Shown piece by piece: positions 19,681 through 32,200 of a stretch of DNA of 64,000 bases (positions are counted from its first letter, which is position 1; every line of letters begins with the position of its first letter). Location of the stretch: positions 2,232,001 to 2,296,000 of the forward strand of contig CM060985.1 in assembly GCA_030765065.1 (NCBI GenBank), in the 5' to 3' direction. A program made the position numbers and the translations under genes. This stretch comes from Deroplatys truncata. Taxonomy: Eukaryota > Arthropoda > Insecta > Mantodea > Mantidae. A model generated the notes under the pieces. The model saw only the letters and a list, made by a program, of their open reading frames with translations. It made no database searches and had not been told where the DNA came from.

Positions 19681-22600
19681 ACCTCACCACTGCAACATTC
19701 CCAGGAGGTCTCAGGTCCGTAGACAGACAGGCCAACAGTCCCAGAAGGGATCAGGTGAAGGAGTTCTAGGAGGTCTCAGGTCCGTAGACAGACCGACCAA
19801 CAGTCCCAGAAGGGATCAGGTGAAGGAGCCGTAGGAGGTCTCAGGTCCGTAGACAGACCGGCCAACAGTCCCAGAAGGGATCAGGTGAAGGAGCCGTAGG
19901 AGGTCTCAGGTCCGTAGACAGACCGACCAACAGTCCCAGAAGGGATCCGGTGAAGGAGCCGTAGGAGGTCTCAGGTCCGTAGACAGACCGGCCAACAGTC
20001 CCAGAAAGGATCAGGTGAAGGAGTTCTAGGAGGTCTCAGGTCCGTAGACAGACAGGCCAACAGTCCCAGAAGGGATCAGGTGAAGGAGTTCTAGGAGGTC
20101 TCAGGTCCGTAGACAGACCGACCAACAGTCCCAGAAGGGATCAGGTGAAGGAGCCGTAGGAGGTCTCAGGTCCGTAGACAGACCGGCCAACAGTCCCAGA
20201 AGGGATCAGGTGAAGGAGCCGTAGGAGGTCTCAGGTCCGTAGACAGACCGACCAACAGTCCCAGAAGGGATCCGGTGAAGGAGCCGTAGGAGGTCTCAGG
20301 TCCGTAGACAGACCGGCCAACAGTCCCAGAAAGGATCAGGTGAAGGAGTTCTAGGAGGTCTCAGGTCCGTAGACAGACAGGCCAACAGTCCCAGAAGGGA
20401 TCAGGTGAAGGAGCCGTAGGAGGTCTCAGGTCCGTAGACAGACAGGCCAACAGTCCCAGAAGGGATCCGGTGAAGGAGCCGTAGGAGGTCTCAGGTCCGT
20501 AGACAGACAGGCCAACAGTCCCAGAAGGGATCAGGTGAAGGAGTTCTAGGAGGTCTCAGGTCCGTAGACAGACCGACCAACAGTCCCAGAAGGGATCAGG
20601 TGAAGGAGCCGTAGGAGGTCTCAGGTCCGTAGACAGACCGGCCAACAGTCCCAGAAGGGATCAGGTGAAGGAGCCGTAGGAGGTCTCAGGTCCGTAGACA
20701 GACCGACCAACAGTCCCAGAAGGGATCCGGTGAAGGAGCCGTAGGAGGTCTCAGGTCCGTAGACAGACCGGCCAACAGTCCCAGAAGGGATCAGGTGAAG
20801 GAGCCGTAGGAGTTCTCAGGTCCGTAGACAGACCGGCCAACAGTCCCAGAAGGGATCCGGTGAAGGAGCCGTAGGAGGTCTCAGGTCCGTAGACAGACAG
20901 GCCAACAGTCCCAGAAGGGATCAGGTCCGTAGACAGACCGGCCAACAGTCCCAGAAGGGATCAGGTGAAGGAGCCGTAGGAGGTCTCAGGTCCGTAGACA
21001 GACCGGCCAACAGTCCCAGAAGGGATCAGGTCCGTAGACAGACCGACCAACAGTCCCAGAAGGGATCAGGTGAAGGAGCCGTAGGAGGTCTCAGGTCAGT
21101 AGACAGACCGGCCAACAGTCCCAGAAGGGATCAGGTGAAGGAGCCGTAGGAGGTCTCAGGTCCGTAGAGAGACCGGCCAACAGTCCCAGAAGGGATCAGG
21201 TCCGTAGACAGACCGGCCAACAGTCCCAGAAGGGATCAGGTGAAGGAGTTCTAGGAGGTCTCAGGTCCGTAGGCAGACCGGCCAACAGTCCCAGAAGGGA
21301 TCAGGTGAAGGAGCCGTAGGAAGTCTCAGGTCCGTAGACAGACCGACCAACAGTCCCAGAAGGGATCAGGTGAAGTAGTCGTAGGAGGTCTCAGGTCCGT
21401 AGGCAGACCGGCCAACAGTCCCAGAAGGGATCAGGTGAAGGAGCCGTAGGAAGTCTCAGGTCCGTAGACAGACCGGCCAACAGTCCCAGAAGGGATCAGG
21501 TGAAGGAGCCGTAGGAAGTCTCAGGTCCGTAGACAGACCGACCAACAGTCCCAGAAGGGATCAGGTGAAGTAGCCGTAGGAGGTCTCAGGTCCGTAGGCA
21601 GACCGGCCAACAGTCCCAGAAGGGATCAGGTGAAGTAGTCGTAGGAGGTCTCAGGTCCGTAGACAGACCGGCCAAAAGTCCCAGAAGGGATCAGGTGAAG
21701 TAGTCGTAGGAGGTTTCAAGTCCGTAGGCAGACCCGCCAACAGTCCCAGAAGGGATCAGGTCCGTAGACAGACCGGCCAACAGTCCCAGAAGGGATCAGG
21801 TCCGTAGACAGACCGGCCAACAGTCCCAGAAGGGATCAGGTCCGTAGGCAGACCGGCCAACAGTCCCAGAAGGGATCAGGTCCGTAGGCAGACCGACCAA
21901 CAGTCCCAGAAATGGATCAGGTCCGTAGACACACCGGCCAACAGTCCCAGAAGGGATCAGGTCCGTAGGCAGACCGACCAACAGTCCCAGAAGGGATCAG
22001 GTCCGTAGACAGACCGACCAACATTCCCAGAAGGGATCAGGTCCGTAGGCAGACCGGCCAACAGTCCCAGAAGGGATCAGGTGAAGTAGTCGTAGGAGGT
22101 CTCAGGTCCGTAGGCAGACCGGCCAACAGTCCCAGAAGGGATCAGGTCCGTAGGCAGACCGACCAACAGTCCCAGAAATGGATCAGGTCCGTAGACACAC
22201 CGGCCAACAGTCCCAGAAGGGATCAGGTCCGTAGGCAGACCGACCAACAGTCCCAGAAGGGATCAGGTCCGTAGACAGACCGACCAACAGTCCCAGAAGG
22301 GATCAGGTCCGTAGACAGACCGGCCAACAGTCCCAGAAGGGATCAGGTCCGTAGGCAGACCGACCAACAGTCCCAGAAGGGATCAGGTCCTGTAGACAGA
22401 CCGGCCAACAGTCCCAGAAGGGATCAGGTCCGTAGGCAGACCGGCCAACAGTCCCAGAAGGGATCAGGTCCGTAGGCAGACCGACCAACAGTCCCAGAAG
22501 GGATCAGGTCCGTAGACAGACCGACCAACATTCCCAGAAGGGATCAGGTCCGTAGGCAGACCGGCCAACAGTCCCAGAAGGGATCAGGTGAAGTAGTCGT

Positions 22601-25600
22601 AGGAGGTCTCAGGTCCGTAGGCAGACCGGCCAACAGTCCCAGAAGGGATCAGGTGAAGTAGTCGTAAGAGGTCTCAGGTCCGTAGACAGACCGGCCAACA
22701 GTCCCGGAAGGGATCAGGTGAAGTAGTCGTAGGAGGTCTCAGGTCCGTAGGCAGACCGGCCAACAGTCCCAGAAGGGATCAGGTGAAGGAGCGAGGTCTC
22801 AGGTCCGTAGGCAGACCGGCCAACAGTCCCAGAAGGGATCAGGTGAAGGAGCGAGGTCTCAGGTCCGTAGGCAGACCGGCCAACAGTCCCAGAAGGGATC
22901 AGGTCCGTAGACAGACCGGCCAACAGTCCCAGAAGGGATCAGGTGAAGGAGCCGTAGGAGGTCTCAGGTCCGTAGACAAACCGGCCAACAGTCCCAGAAG
23001 GGATCAGGTCCGTAGACAGACCGGCCAACAGTCCCAGAAGGGATCAGGTGAAGGAGTTCTAGGAGGTCTCAGGTCCGTAGGCAGATCGGCCAACAGTCCC
23101 AGAAGGGATCAGGTGAAGGAGCTGTAGGAGGTCTCAGGTCCGTAGACAGACCGGCCAACAGTCCCAGAAGGGATCAGGTGAAGGAGTTCTAGGAGGTCTC
23201 AGGTCCGTAGGCAGACCAGCCAACAGTCCCAGAAGGGATCAGGTGAAGGAGTTCTAGGAGGTCTCAGGTCCGTAGACAGACCGGCCAACAGTCCCAGAAG
23301 GGATCAGGTGAAGGAGCCGTAGGAGGTCTCAGGTCCGTAGACAGACCGGCCAACAGTCCCAGAAGGGATCAGGTGAAGTAGTCGTAGGAGGTCTCAGGTC
23401 CGTAGGCAGACCGGCCAACAGTCCCAGAAGGGATCAGATGAAGGAGCGAGGTCTCAGTTCCGTAGGCAGACCGGCCAACAGTCCCAGAAGGGATCAGGTG
23501 AAGTAGCCGTAGGAGGTCTCAGGTCCGTAGGCAGACCGGCCAACAGTCCCAGAAGGGATCAGGTGAAGTAGTCGTAGGAGGACTCAGGTCCGTAGACAGA
23601 CCGGCCAACAGTCCCAGAAGGGATCAGGTGAAGTAGTCGTAGGAGGTCTCAGGTCCGTAGGCAGACCGACCAACAGTCCCAGAAATGGATCAGGTCCGTA
23701 GACACACCGGCCAACAGTCCCAGAAGGGATCAGGTCCGTAGGCAGACCGACCAACAGTCCCAGAAGGGATCAGGTCCGTAGACAGACCGACCAACATTCC
23801 CAGAAGGGATCAGGTCCGTAGGCAGACCGGCCAACAGTCCCAGAAGGGATCAGGTGAAGTAGTCGTAGGAGGTCTCAGGTCCGTAGGCAGACCGGCCAAC
23901 AGTCCCAGAAGGGATCAGGTCCGTAGGCAGACCGACCAACAGTCCCAGAAATGGATCAGGTCCGTAGACACACCGGCCAACAGTCCCAGAAGGGATCAGG
24001 TCCGTAGGCAGACCGACCAACAGTCCCAGAAGGGATCAGGTCCGTAGACAGACCGACCAACAGTCCCAGAAGGGATCAGGTCCGTAGACAGACCGGCCAA
24101 CAGTCCCAGAAGGGATCAGGTCCGTAGGCAGACCGACCAACAGTCCCAGAAGGGATCAGGTCCTGTAGACAGACCGGCCAACAGTCCCAGAAGGGATCAG
24201 GTCCGTAGGCAGACCGGCCAACAGTCCCAGAAGGGATCAGGTCCGTAGGCAGACCGACCAACAGTCCCAGAAGGGATCAGGTCCGTAGACAGACCGACCA
24301 ACATTCCCAGAAGGGATCAGGTCCGTAGGCAGACCGGCCAACAGTCCCAGAAGGGATCAGGTGAAGTAGTCGTAGGAGGTCTCAGGTCCGTAGGCAGACC
24401 GGCCAACAGTCCCAGAAGGGATCAGGTGAAGTAGTCGTAAGAGGTCTCAGGTCCGTAGACAGACCGGCCAACAGTCCCGGAAGGGATCAGGTGAAGTAGT
24501 CGTAGGAGGTCTCAGGTCCGTAGGCAGACCGGCCAACAGTCCCAGAAGGGATCAGGTGAAGGAGCGAGGTCTCAGGTCCGTAGGCAGACCGGCCAACAGT
24601 CCCAGAAGGGATCAGGTGAAGGAGCGAGGTCTCAGGTCCGTAGGCAGACCGGCCAACAGTCCCAGAAGGGATCAGGTCCGTAGACAGACCGGCCAACAGT
24701 CCCAGAAGGGATCAGGTGAAGGAGCCGTAGGAGGTCTCAGGTCCGTAGACAAACCGGCCAACAGTCCCAGAAGGGATCAGGTCCGTAGACAGACCGGCCA
24801 ACAGTCCCAGAAGGGATCAGGTGAAGGAGTTCTAGGAGGTCTCAGGTCCGTAGGCAGATCGGCCAACAGTCCCAGAAGGGATCAGGTGAAGGAGCTGTAG
24901 GAGGTCTCAGGTCCGTAGACAGACCGGCCAACAGTCCCAGAAGGGATCAGGTGAAGGAGTTCTAGGAGGTCTCAGGTCCGTAGGCAGACCAGCCAACAGT
25001 CCCAGAAGGGATCAGGTGAAGGAGTTCTAGGAGGTCTCAGGTCCGTAGACAGACCGGCCAACAGTCCCAGAAGGGATCAGGTGAAGGAGCCGTAGGAGGT
25101 CTCAGGTCCGTAGACAGACCGGCCAACAGTCCCAGAAGGGATCAGGTGAAGTAGTCGTAGGAGGTCTCAGGTCCGTAGGCAGACCGGCCAACAGTCCCAG
25201 AAGGGATCAGATGAAGGAGCGAGGTCTCAGTTCCGTAGGCAGACCGGCCAACAGTCCCAGAAGGGATCAGGTGAAGTAGCCGTAGGAGGTCTCAGGTCCG
25301 TAGGCAGACCGGCCAACAGTCCCAGAAGGGATCAGGTGAAGTAGTCGTAGGAGGACTCAGGTCCGTAGACAGACCGGCCAACAGTCCCAGAAGGGATCAG
25401 GTGAAGTAGTCGTAGGAGGTCTCAGGTCCGTAGGCAGACCGGCCAAAATTCCCAGAAGGGATCAGGTCCGTAGACAGACCGGCCAACAGTCCCAGAAGGG
25501 ATCAGGTCCGTAGACAGACCGGCCAACAGTTCCAGAAGGGATCAGGTCCGTAGACAGACCGGCCAACAGTCCCAGAAGGGATCAGGTCCGTAAGCAGACC

Positions 25601-26190
25601 GGCCAACAGTCCCAGAAGGGATCAGGTCCGTAGGCAGACCGACCAACAGTCCCAGAAGGGATCAGGTCCGTAGACAGACCGGCCAACAGTCCCAGAAGGG
25701 ATCAGGTCCGTAGGCAGACCGACCAACAGTCCCAGAAGGGATCAGGTCCGTAGACAGACCGGCCAACAGTCCCAGAAGGGATCAGGTCCGTAGGCAGACC
25801 GACCAACAGTCCCAGAAGGGATCAGGTCCGTAGACAGACCGGCCAACAGTCCCAGAAGGGATCAGGTCCGTAGGCAGACCGGCCAACAGTCCCAGAAGGG
25901 ATCAGGTCTGTAGACAGACCGGCCAACAGTCCCAGAAGGGATCAGGTCCGTAGGCAGACCGACCAACAGTCCCAGAAGGGATCAGGTCCGTAGACAGACC
26001 GACCAACATTCCCAGAAGGGATCAGGTCCGTAGGCAGACCGGCCAACAGTCCCAGAAGGGATCAGGTGAAGTAGTCGTAGGAGGTCTCAGGTCCGTAGAC
26101 AGACCGGCCAACAGTCCCAGAAGGGATCAGGTGAAGTAGTCGTGGGAGGTCTCAGGTCCGTAGGCAGACCGTCCAACAGTCCCAGTTGAA
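19680..26190 (+). repeat. GC-rich 65/40-bp satellite array, about 6.5 kb
   Basis: The long unit is 65 bp (aggtctcaggtccgtagaca, then gaccggccaacagtcccaga, then agggatcaggtgaaggagcc, then gtagg). tcaggt occurs twice in it, 25 bp apart; loss of the 25 bp between gives the 40-bp unit that dominates 21720-22560 and 23650-24350 and 25440-26050. A 60-bp variant (gaaggagcgaggtctc) occurs near 22800 and 24570. Between 100 and 160 units fit the span. Higher order: a five-unit 325-bp block (19706-20030) repeats at 20031-20355. Edges are degenerate (gcaacattcccagg at the left; accgtccaacagtcccag at the right). Open frames here are unit artefacts. Confidence 0.97.
21880..25440 (+). repeat. 1773-bp tandem higher-order duplication inside the 65/40-bp satellite
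   Basis: Positions from about 21880 to 23666 recur at +1773 (about 23653-25439). Rare variants line up exactly at this offset: cagaaatggatcagg at 21908 and 23681, cagtcccggaagg at 22701 and 24474, the single-base insertion ggtcctgtagac, and the two 60-bp units. Within each block a shorter 267-bp repetition of the same variant cluster is also seen. Confidence 0.92.
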
Positions 26191-26284
26191 TACCGAGGCG
26201 AAGAAGTCAACCTAACGAGCGAGACAACGTTCACGGGGAGAACTGCAGGATCTGAAACGTGAAAGAGAAAGGAAACGCTGTATC
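26191..26284. other. Spacer between satellite and family A remainder
   Basis: About 95 bp of relatively GC-rich sequence (starting ttgaataccgaggcg) that belongs neither to the satellite nor to family A. It could be the remnant of whatever carried the satellite seed into this place. Confidence 0.4.
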
Positions 26285-26450
26285 AATGACATAAACAAAA
26301 AATGTAATAAAGCACACAATTTATGTTGTAAGGTTAACCATTTCCGACATATTCTTTCTTATTAGTTTTAAATACCTTCAACTGGTAAGTAGCTATTCTT
26401 TTGTTGCATTTCATTATCGCTTACAGTTATAACGAAATGTGTAATGAAAG
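26285..26450 (+). repeat. Dispersed family A, copy 5, right part
   Basis: acataaacaaaaaatgta, gcacacaatttatgttg, taaccatttccgacatat and ataacgaaatgtgtaatg follow the family order and resume roughly 60-100 bp beyond the point where the left part (19375-19680) stops. I take the two as one copy split by the satellite. Confidence 0.6.
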
Positions 26451-27109
26451 TTTATCTGTATTAAAGTATGGTGAAAATCCCTTGTTGTTAGCCAGTAACC
26501 ACATGCTTGGAAGACTGTTTTATTGCGTCGTGAGATAGAAAACCAAATATAAAGTGTAACCTGTCACTATGGGGTCACGAGACCTTTTCCAGTAAGGCCG
26601 TAAATGGAAAATACTACGCATATGTTGCTATAGGCTATAAATTATTAGAAAATTCAACAACAACAAAATGTGAAACTTTGAATTTTCAACCAAAACCTCA
26701 CAACAGGGAAGGGGATAGGAGAATAAGCTTTAGTGATGTCACACGCCATGTTCATGATCACTAACATTTGCAATGAAAAGATCCAGGTTCTTCTTCTTCT
26801 TCAAGTAATTGCACACGTTTTGTTCTGAATAAAAATGAACCGCAATTAAGAAAAGCAAGTGCTGAGTGTCCTAATTAGTGTGAAGTGTTTAACTCGAGTG
26901 CACACGTACAAACTGATTCAAAATAAACATCTACATCACCCAGCTCTCCAACTTGCATCACATGGAATCTTATACCACAGATTTTCATCTAGTATTAATC
27001 AATCTGTAACTGATAGTTTTGTTTTTCGGATAAATATGTGTATAAATAGGCCACATCGCACCTAAACTAAACATTATGATAAGAGAATACAAACCTATTC
27101 TTACGGAAG
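26451..27109. other. Unassigned AT-rich sequence
   Basis: No gene, RNA or known repeat. A short cttcttcttcttc run lies near 26789. The frames are short and of chance length. Confidence 0.35.
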
Positions 27110-27888
27110 TTTATTTTCCTATCTACTGCCCTTTTATTCCAGATAAACCTTTACAGAAACAGCTGCATTACACATTTCGTTATAGAGAACAGCGATAGTC
27201 AAATGTTTAACAACTGGACGCTATATGCCCATACTGTTTCATGACATCGCGAGAAACAAGTGAATGTTGACAGGACTTCAGAGAATGATCAAGAACAAAC
27301 AATTCGAACCTTTAATAACGGATATCTCGGAAACGACTTCTGCCACAAAAAAATGTATTTGGAATAAATTGTGCCTTTTAAAGAGATTTACATTTCTATG
27401 TAGTCTGTTTTCGTCTATCGCTTAACGTTTACAAGTTATACAAGATTACACAAAATTCCTTCCGAATGAAGAGGACTTCACAAGCTATTCCTAGAAAATT
27501 CAAGATATACATTTTATTTGTCATGTAAATATCCTTAATATGTGCTATTTTAATCCAAATCGTAAGAGCTATCTTGCAGCAAATCAAAATTTTCGACATT
27601 TCGACAAATGTTCCATGTAAAGCATTGTTTAGAGTGGAGGGCTTTTCATGAAAATCACTGTGCCGCATCTTTGAAGGTGCTGAACCTAAATATCGAGTTT
27701 GGTATTTATTTATTTGTTTATTATTTGTTTATTTTTTTACTTATGCAGTTCACACATACATACACACACCGACCACTTTCTTAAATGTTTTTCTTGCACT
27801 CTGACCTTAAAATATGTATTTCCGGTGAAATTACGATATCGAATTTTTGGAATTATTGGAATGCAATACCTTCTCTACCTACCTGTAT
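27110..27888 (-). repeat. Dispersed family A, copy 6 (near complete, about 780 bp)
   Basis: Runs from ttattttcctatctactg through gaaacagctgcattacac, aataacggatatctcgg, cgtctatcgcttaacg, cttccgaatgaagaggactt, catgtaaatatccttaat, gtttggtatttatttat and accggtgaaat-like ttccggtgaaattacgat to accttctctacctacctg. With copy 2 it defines nearly the whole family. A tttatttgtttattatttg run replaces part of the tgtctg region. It ends exactly at the mariner-like insertion. Confidence 0.88.
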
Positions 27889-28935
27889 AGGGTCTTTCAA
27901 CAAGAGTGTCCTATCTTTGAAATTTGTTATTCATAAGATCATTTATGTTTGTGGCTTGTGGACATAAACAAGAGATTTAACATAACCCCACAAGAAGTAA
28001 TCCAACGGCATTAAATCACATGACATGGGGCCAGTTAACATCACCACCACAGGAAATGATGAAACCGCTAAACTTCTCCTTCAAAAGATCGATTGTTTCG
28101 AAAGCAGTATGGCATGTGACACCATCTTGCTGGAATCAGATGTTTCTGAGATCCATACCATCCAATAGTTTCTTATAAGAATCCGGTATCTTTCTCCATT
28201 GACAGTTAGAGCTTCTCCATCTTCATCTTGGAAAAAATATGGACCAATGATTCCACCATACCAAAATCCACAATACACAGTAGCCTTTTGGGGATGAGGT
28301 GATCGTTTTTTAATCTGCATTGGATTTTGATTGCTCAAATAGCGGCCAATTTTTTTGTTAACACAACCATCCATCCAAAAATAGGCATCGTAGCTGAAGA
28401 TGATTTTTCGACAAAAATCAGGGTCAGCTTCCAATTGCTCCATAGTCCAGTCAGCAAATAAACGGCGCAACCTATGGTCGTTGGGCTTTAGTTCTTGAGT
28501 TAACACCAAATTGTAAGCGTGAAATTCAAGTCCAGGTGCAGAATTCGCAAAGTTGTGGTCGGCGAAAGCCCCAATCCTTGCGCTGGACGAGCAATTGACT
28601 TGTGTCCGTTCTCGCGTACACTCTCACGAACGGTGCCTATGTTTTCGTTGGAGCGCTTACGTCGATTACGTACAGGCGTTCTTTGATCCCTGACAGAACC
28701 ACTTCTTTAAAATTTATCGAATCGTTCTCTCGCAGGGACGATAACGTAGGTACACCGTAAACTTCACGCAATACACGGAAGGTTTGGCGAAGAGATGATA
28801 CATTTTGATAATAAATTTCTACGCGTTGATGAATGCTGTAACGTTACATGGTTATTTGTCATTAACAACTGTAACCACCTAAAAAATAACTACTGTAACT
28901 CGCAGTTATCACATGTTAAAGATAGGACACCCTTT
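27889..28935 (-). mobile_element. Mariner-like DNA transposon, internally deleted
   Basis: Left end tagggtctttcaacaagag then tgtcctatcttt; right end (reverse strand) agggtgtcctatcttta. The inverted match is agtgtcctatctttg / ggtgtcctatcttta, with about 14 bp present only on the left. Both ends abut TA, the target used by the Tc1/mariner superfamily. About 1.05 kb separates the ends, shorter than usual, because coding sequence after the third catalytic motif is missing. It sits between two family A copies. Confidence 0.75.
28010..28780 (-). pseudogene. Mariner-superfamily transposase, broken
   Basis: Read on the minus strand. About 28690-28520: a helix-turn-helix part (SVRDQRTPVRNRRKRSNENI, then VRESV and AQGLGLSPTTTLRIL). 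28509-28081 is the longest open part, with NDHRLRRLFADWTMEQLE, HPQKATVYCGFW, GGIIGPYFFQDEDG and VNGERYRILIRNYW. The first catalytic motif reads IFSYDAYFW, where the family has IFSDEAHF: the Asp position is Tyr. After a frameshift the second motif FQQDGVTCHTA is intact (about 28128), then DVNWP, and in another frame CDLMPLDYFLWGYV (about 28020) with the third Asp. The last 60 or so residues of a normal enzyme are missing. With a lost catalytic residue, several shifts and a missing end, it is inactive. Confidence 0.82.
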
Positions 28936-29110
28936 ACATGCTACACAAACGAAAACCAAATGTTCCAAAAATATCAAACTTGGTATTTAAGTTCAGTATC
29001 TTCCGAAGATGGGACAGCAAGATTTTCTAGAAAATCCCTCACCAACTCAAAATATACTTCCCACGGAAAAATACCGTTATTTTGGATATTGTAAAAAGTG
29101 GCTCTTAACA
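28936..29110 (+). repeat. Dispersed family A, copy 7
   Basis: Plus-strand fragment: atatcaaacttggtattta, agttcagtatcttccgaag, gattttctagaaaatccc, then a run ending in gtggctcttaac. It begins directly after the mariner-like element, so copies 6 and 7 are head to head with the transposon in between. Confidence 0.75.
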
Positions 29111-29205
29111 GTTTACATTAAAATGCCATTTACTTATGGTAAAGTCTTCGTTTACTTGTACTTGTAACCGGGCAGCCGCTGTTTGAGTCCCTTAAAATTT
29201 TATAT
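29111..29205. other. Short spacer before the 114-bp satellite
   Basis: About 95 bp without a recognised feature; the satellite becomes recognisable at about 29206 (acaagctattgttctcacat). Confidence 0.3.
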
Positions 29206-32200
29206 GTATACAAGCTATTGTTCTCACATCTATTAACATGGCCAAGTAAATAAAACCATGTGTGTCAATAGAGTGATCATTAACATTATCCAACACCACA
29301 AATTATAACTACAATAATCACATAGAAGATATTGTCCTCACATCTTATAACATGGCCATGTAAATAAAACCATGTGTGTCAATACAGTGATCATTAACAT
29401 TATCCAACACCACAAATTATAACTACAATAATCACATAAAAGATATTGTCCTCACATCTTATAACATGGCCATGTAAATAAAACCATGTGTGTCAATAGA
29501 GTGATCATTAACATTATCCAACACCACAAATTATAACTACAATAATCACATAGAAGATATTGTCCTCACATCTTATAACATGGCCATGTAAATAAAACCA
29601 TGTGTGTCAATACAGTGATCATTAACATTATCCAACACCACAAATTATAACTACAATAATCACATAGAAGATATTGTCCTCACATCTTATAACATGGCCA
29701 AGTAAATAAAACCATGTGTGTCAATAAAGTGACTATTAACATTATCCAACACCACAAATTATAACTACAATAATCACATAAAAGATGTTGTCCTCACATC
29801 TTTTAACATGGCCAAGTAAATAAAACCATGTGTGTCAATAAAGTGACTATTAACATTATCCAACACCACAAACTATAACTACAATAACCACATAGAAGAT
29901 GTTGTCCTCACATCTTTTAACATGGCCATGTAAATAAAACCATGTGTGTCAATAAAGTGACTATTAACATTATCCAACACCACAAACTATAAGTACAATA
30001 ACCACATAGAAGATGTTGTCCTCACATCTTTTAACATGGCCATGTAAATAAAACCATGTGTGTCAATAGGGTGATCATTAACATTATCCAACACCACAAA
30101 TTATAACTACAATAATCACATAGAAGATATTGTCCTCACATCTTATAACATGGCCAAGTAAATAAAACCATGTGTGTCAATAGAGTGATCATTAACATTA
30201 TCCAACACCACAAATTATAACTACAATAATCACATAAAAGATGTTGTCCTCACATCTTTTAACATGGCCAAGTAAATAAAACCATGTGTGTCAATAGAGT
30301 GATCATTAACATTATCCAACACCACAAATTATAACTACAATAATCACATAAAAGATGTTGTCCTCACATCTTTTAACATGGCCAAGTAAATAAAACCATG
30401 TGTGTCAATAGAGTGATCATTAACATTATCCAACACCACAAATTATAACTACAATAATCACATAAAAGATGTTGTCCTCACATCTTTTAACATGGCCAAG
30501 TAAATAAAACCATGTGTGTCAATACAGTCATCATTAACATTATCCAACACCACAAATTATAAGTACAATAATCACATAGAAGTTGTTGTCCTCACATCTT
30601 TTAACATGGCCAAGTAAATAAAACCATGTGTGTCAATACAGCGCTCATTAACATTATCCAACACCACAAATTATAAGTACAATAATCACATAAAAGATGT
30701 TGTTCTCACATCTTATAACATGGCCATGTAAATAAAACCATGTGTGTCAATACAGTGATCATTAACATAATCCAACACCACAAATTATAACTACAATAAC
30801 CACATAGAAGTTGTTGTCCTCACATCTTTTAACATGGCCATGCAAATAAAACCATGTGTGTCAATAGAGTGATCATTAACATTATCCAACACCACAAATT
30901 ATAACTACAATAACCACATAGAAGTTGTTGTCCTCACATCTTTTAACATGGCCAAGTAAATAAAACCATGTGTGTTAATAGAGTGTTCATTAACATTATC
31001 CAACACCACAAATTATAAGACAATAACCACATAGAAGTTGTCGTTCTCACATCTATTAACATGGCCATGTAAATAAAACCACGTGTGTCAATAGAGTGTT
31101 CATTAACATTATCCAACACCACAAATTATAAGACAATAACCACATAGAAGTTGTCGTTCTCACAACTTTTAACATGGCCATGTAAATAAAACCACGTGTG
31201 TCAATAGAGTGTTCATTAACATTATCCAACACCACAAATTATAAGTACAATAACCACATAGAAGTTGTTGTTCTCACATCTTTTAACATGGCCATGTAAA
31301 TAAAACCATGCGTGTCAACAGAGGGATCATTAATATAATCCAACACCACAAATTATAAGTACAATAACCACATAGAAGATATTATCCTCACATCTTTTAA
31401 CATGGCCATGTAAATAAAACCATGTGTGTCAATAGAGTGATCTTTAACATTATCCAACACCACAAATTATAAGTACAATAACCACATAGAAGTTGTTATC
31501 CTCACATCTTTTAACAACGCCATGTAAATAAAACCATGTGTGTCAATAGAGTGATCATTAACAATATCCAACACCACAAATTATAAGTACAATAACCACA
31601 TAGAAGTTGTTGTCCTCACATCTTTTAACATGGCCATGTAAATAAAACCATGTGTGTTAATAGTGCGATCATTAACATTATCCAACACCACAAATTATAA
31701 GACAATAACCACATAGAAGTTGTTGTCCTCACATCTTATAACATGGCCATGTAAATAAAACCATGTGTGTCAATAGAGGGATCATTAACATTATCCAACA
31801 CCACAAATTATAAGACAATAACCACATAGAAGATTTTGTTCTCACATCTTTTAACATGGCCATGTAAATAAAACCATGTGTGTTAATAGTGCGATCATTA
31901 ACAATATCCAACACCACAAATTATAAGACAATAACCACATAGAAGTTGTTGTCCTCACATCTTATAACATGGCCATGTAAATAAAACCATGTGTGTCAAT
32001 AGAGGGATCATTAACATTATCCAACACCACAAATTATAAGACAATAACCACATAGAAGATTTTGTTCTCACATCTTTTAACATGGCCATGTAAATAAAAC
32101 CATGTGTGTCAATAGAGTGATCATTAACAATATCCAACACCACAAATTATAAGACAATAACCACATAGAAGTTGTTGTCCTCACATCTTATAACATGGCC

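Noticed and set aside
20751..24900. Open frames in the 65/40-bp satellite, on both strands (for example 22783-23127 and its duplicate at 24556)
   Set aside because: They follow the repeat period, and the duplicated ones are copies at +1773. No start context or non-repeat sequence.
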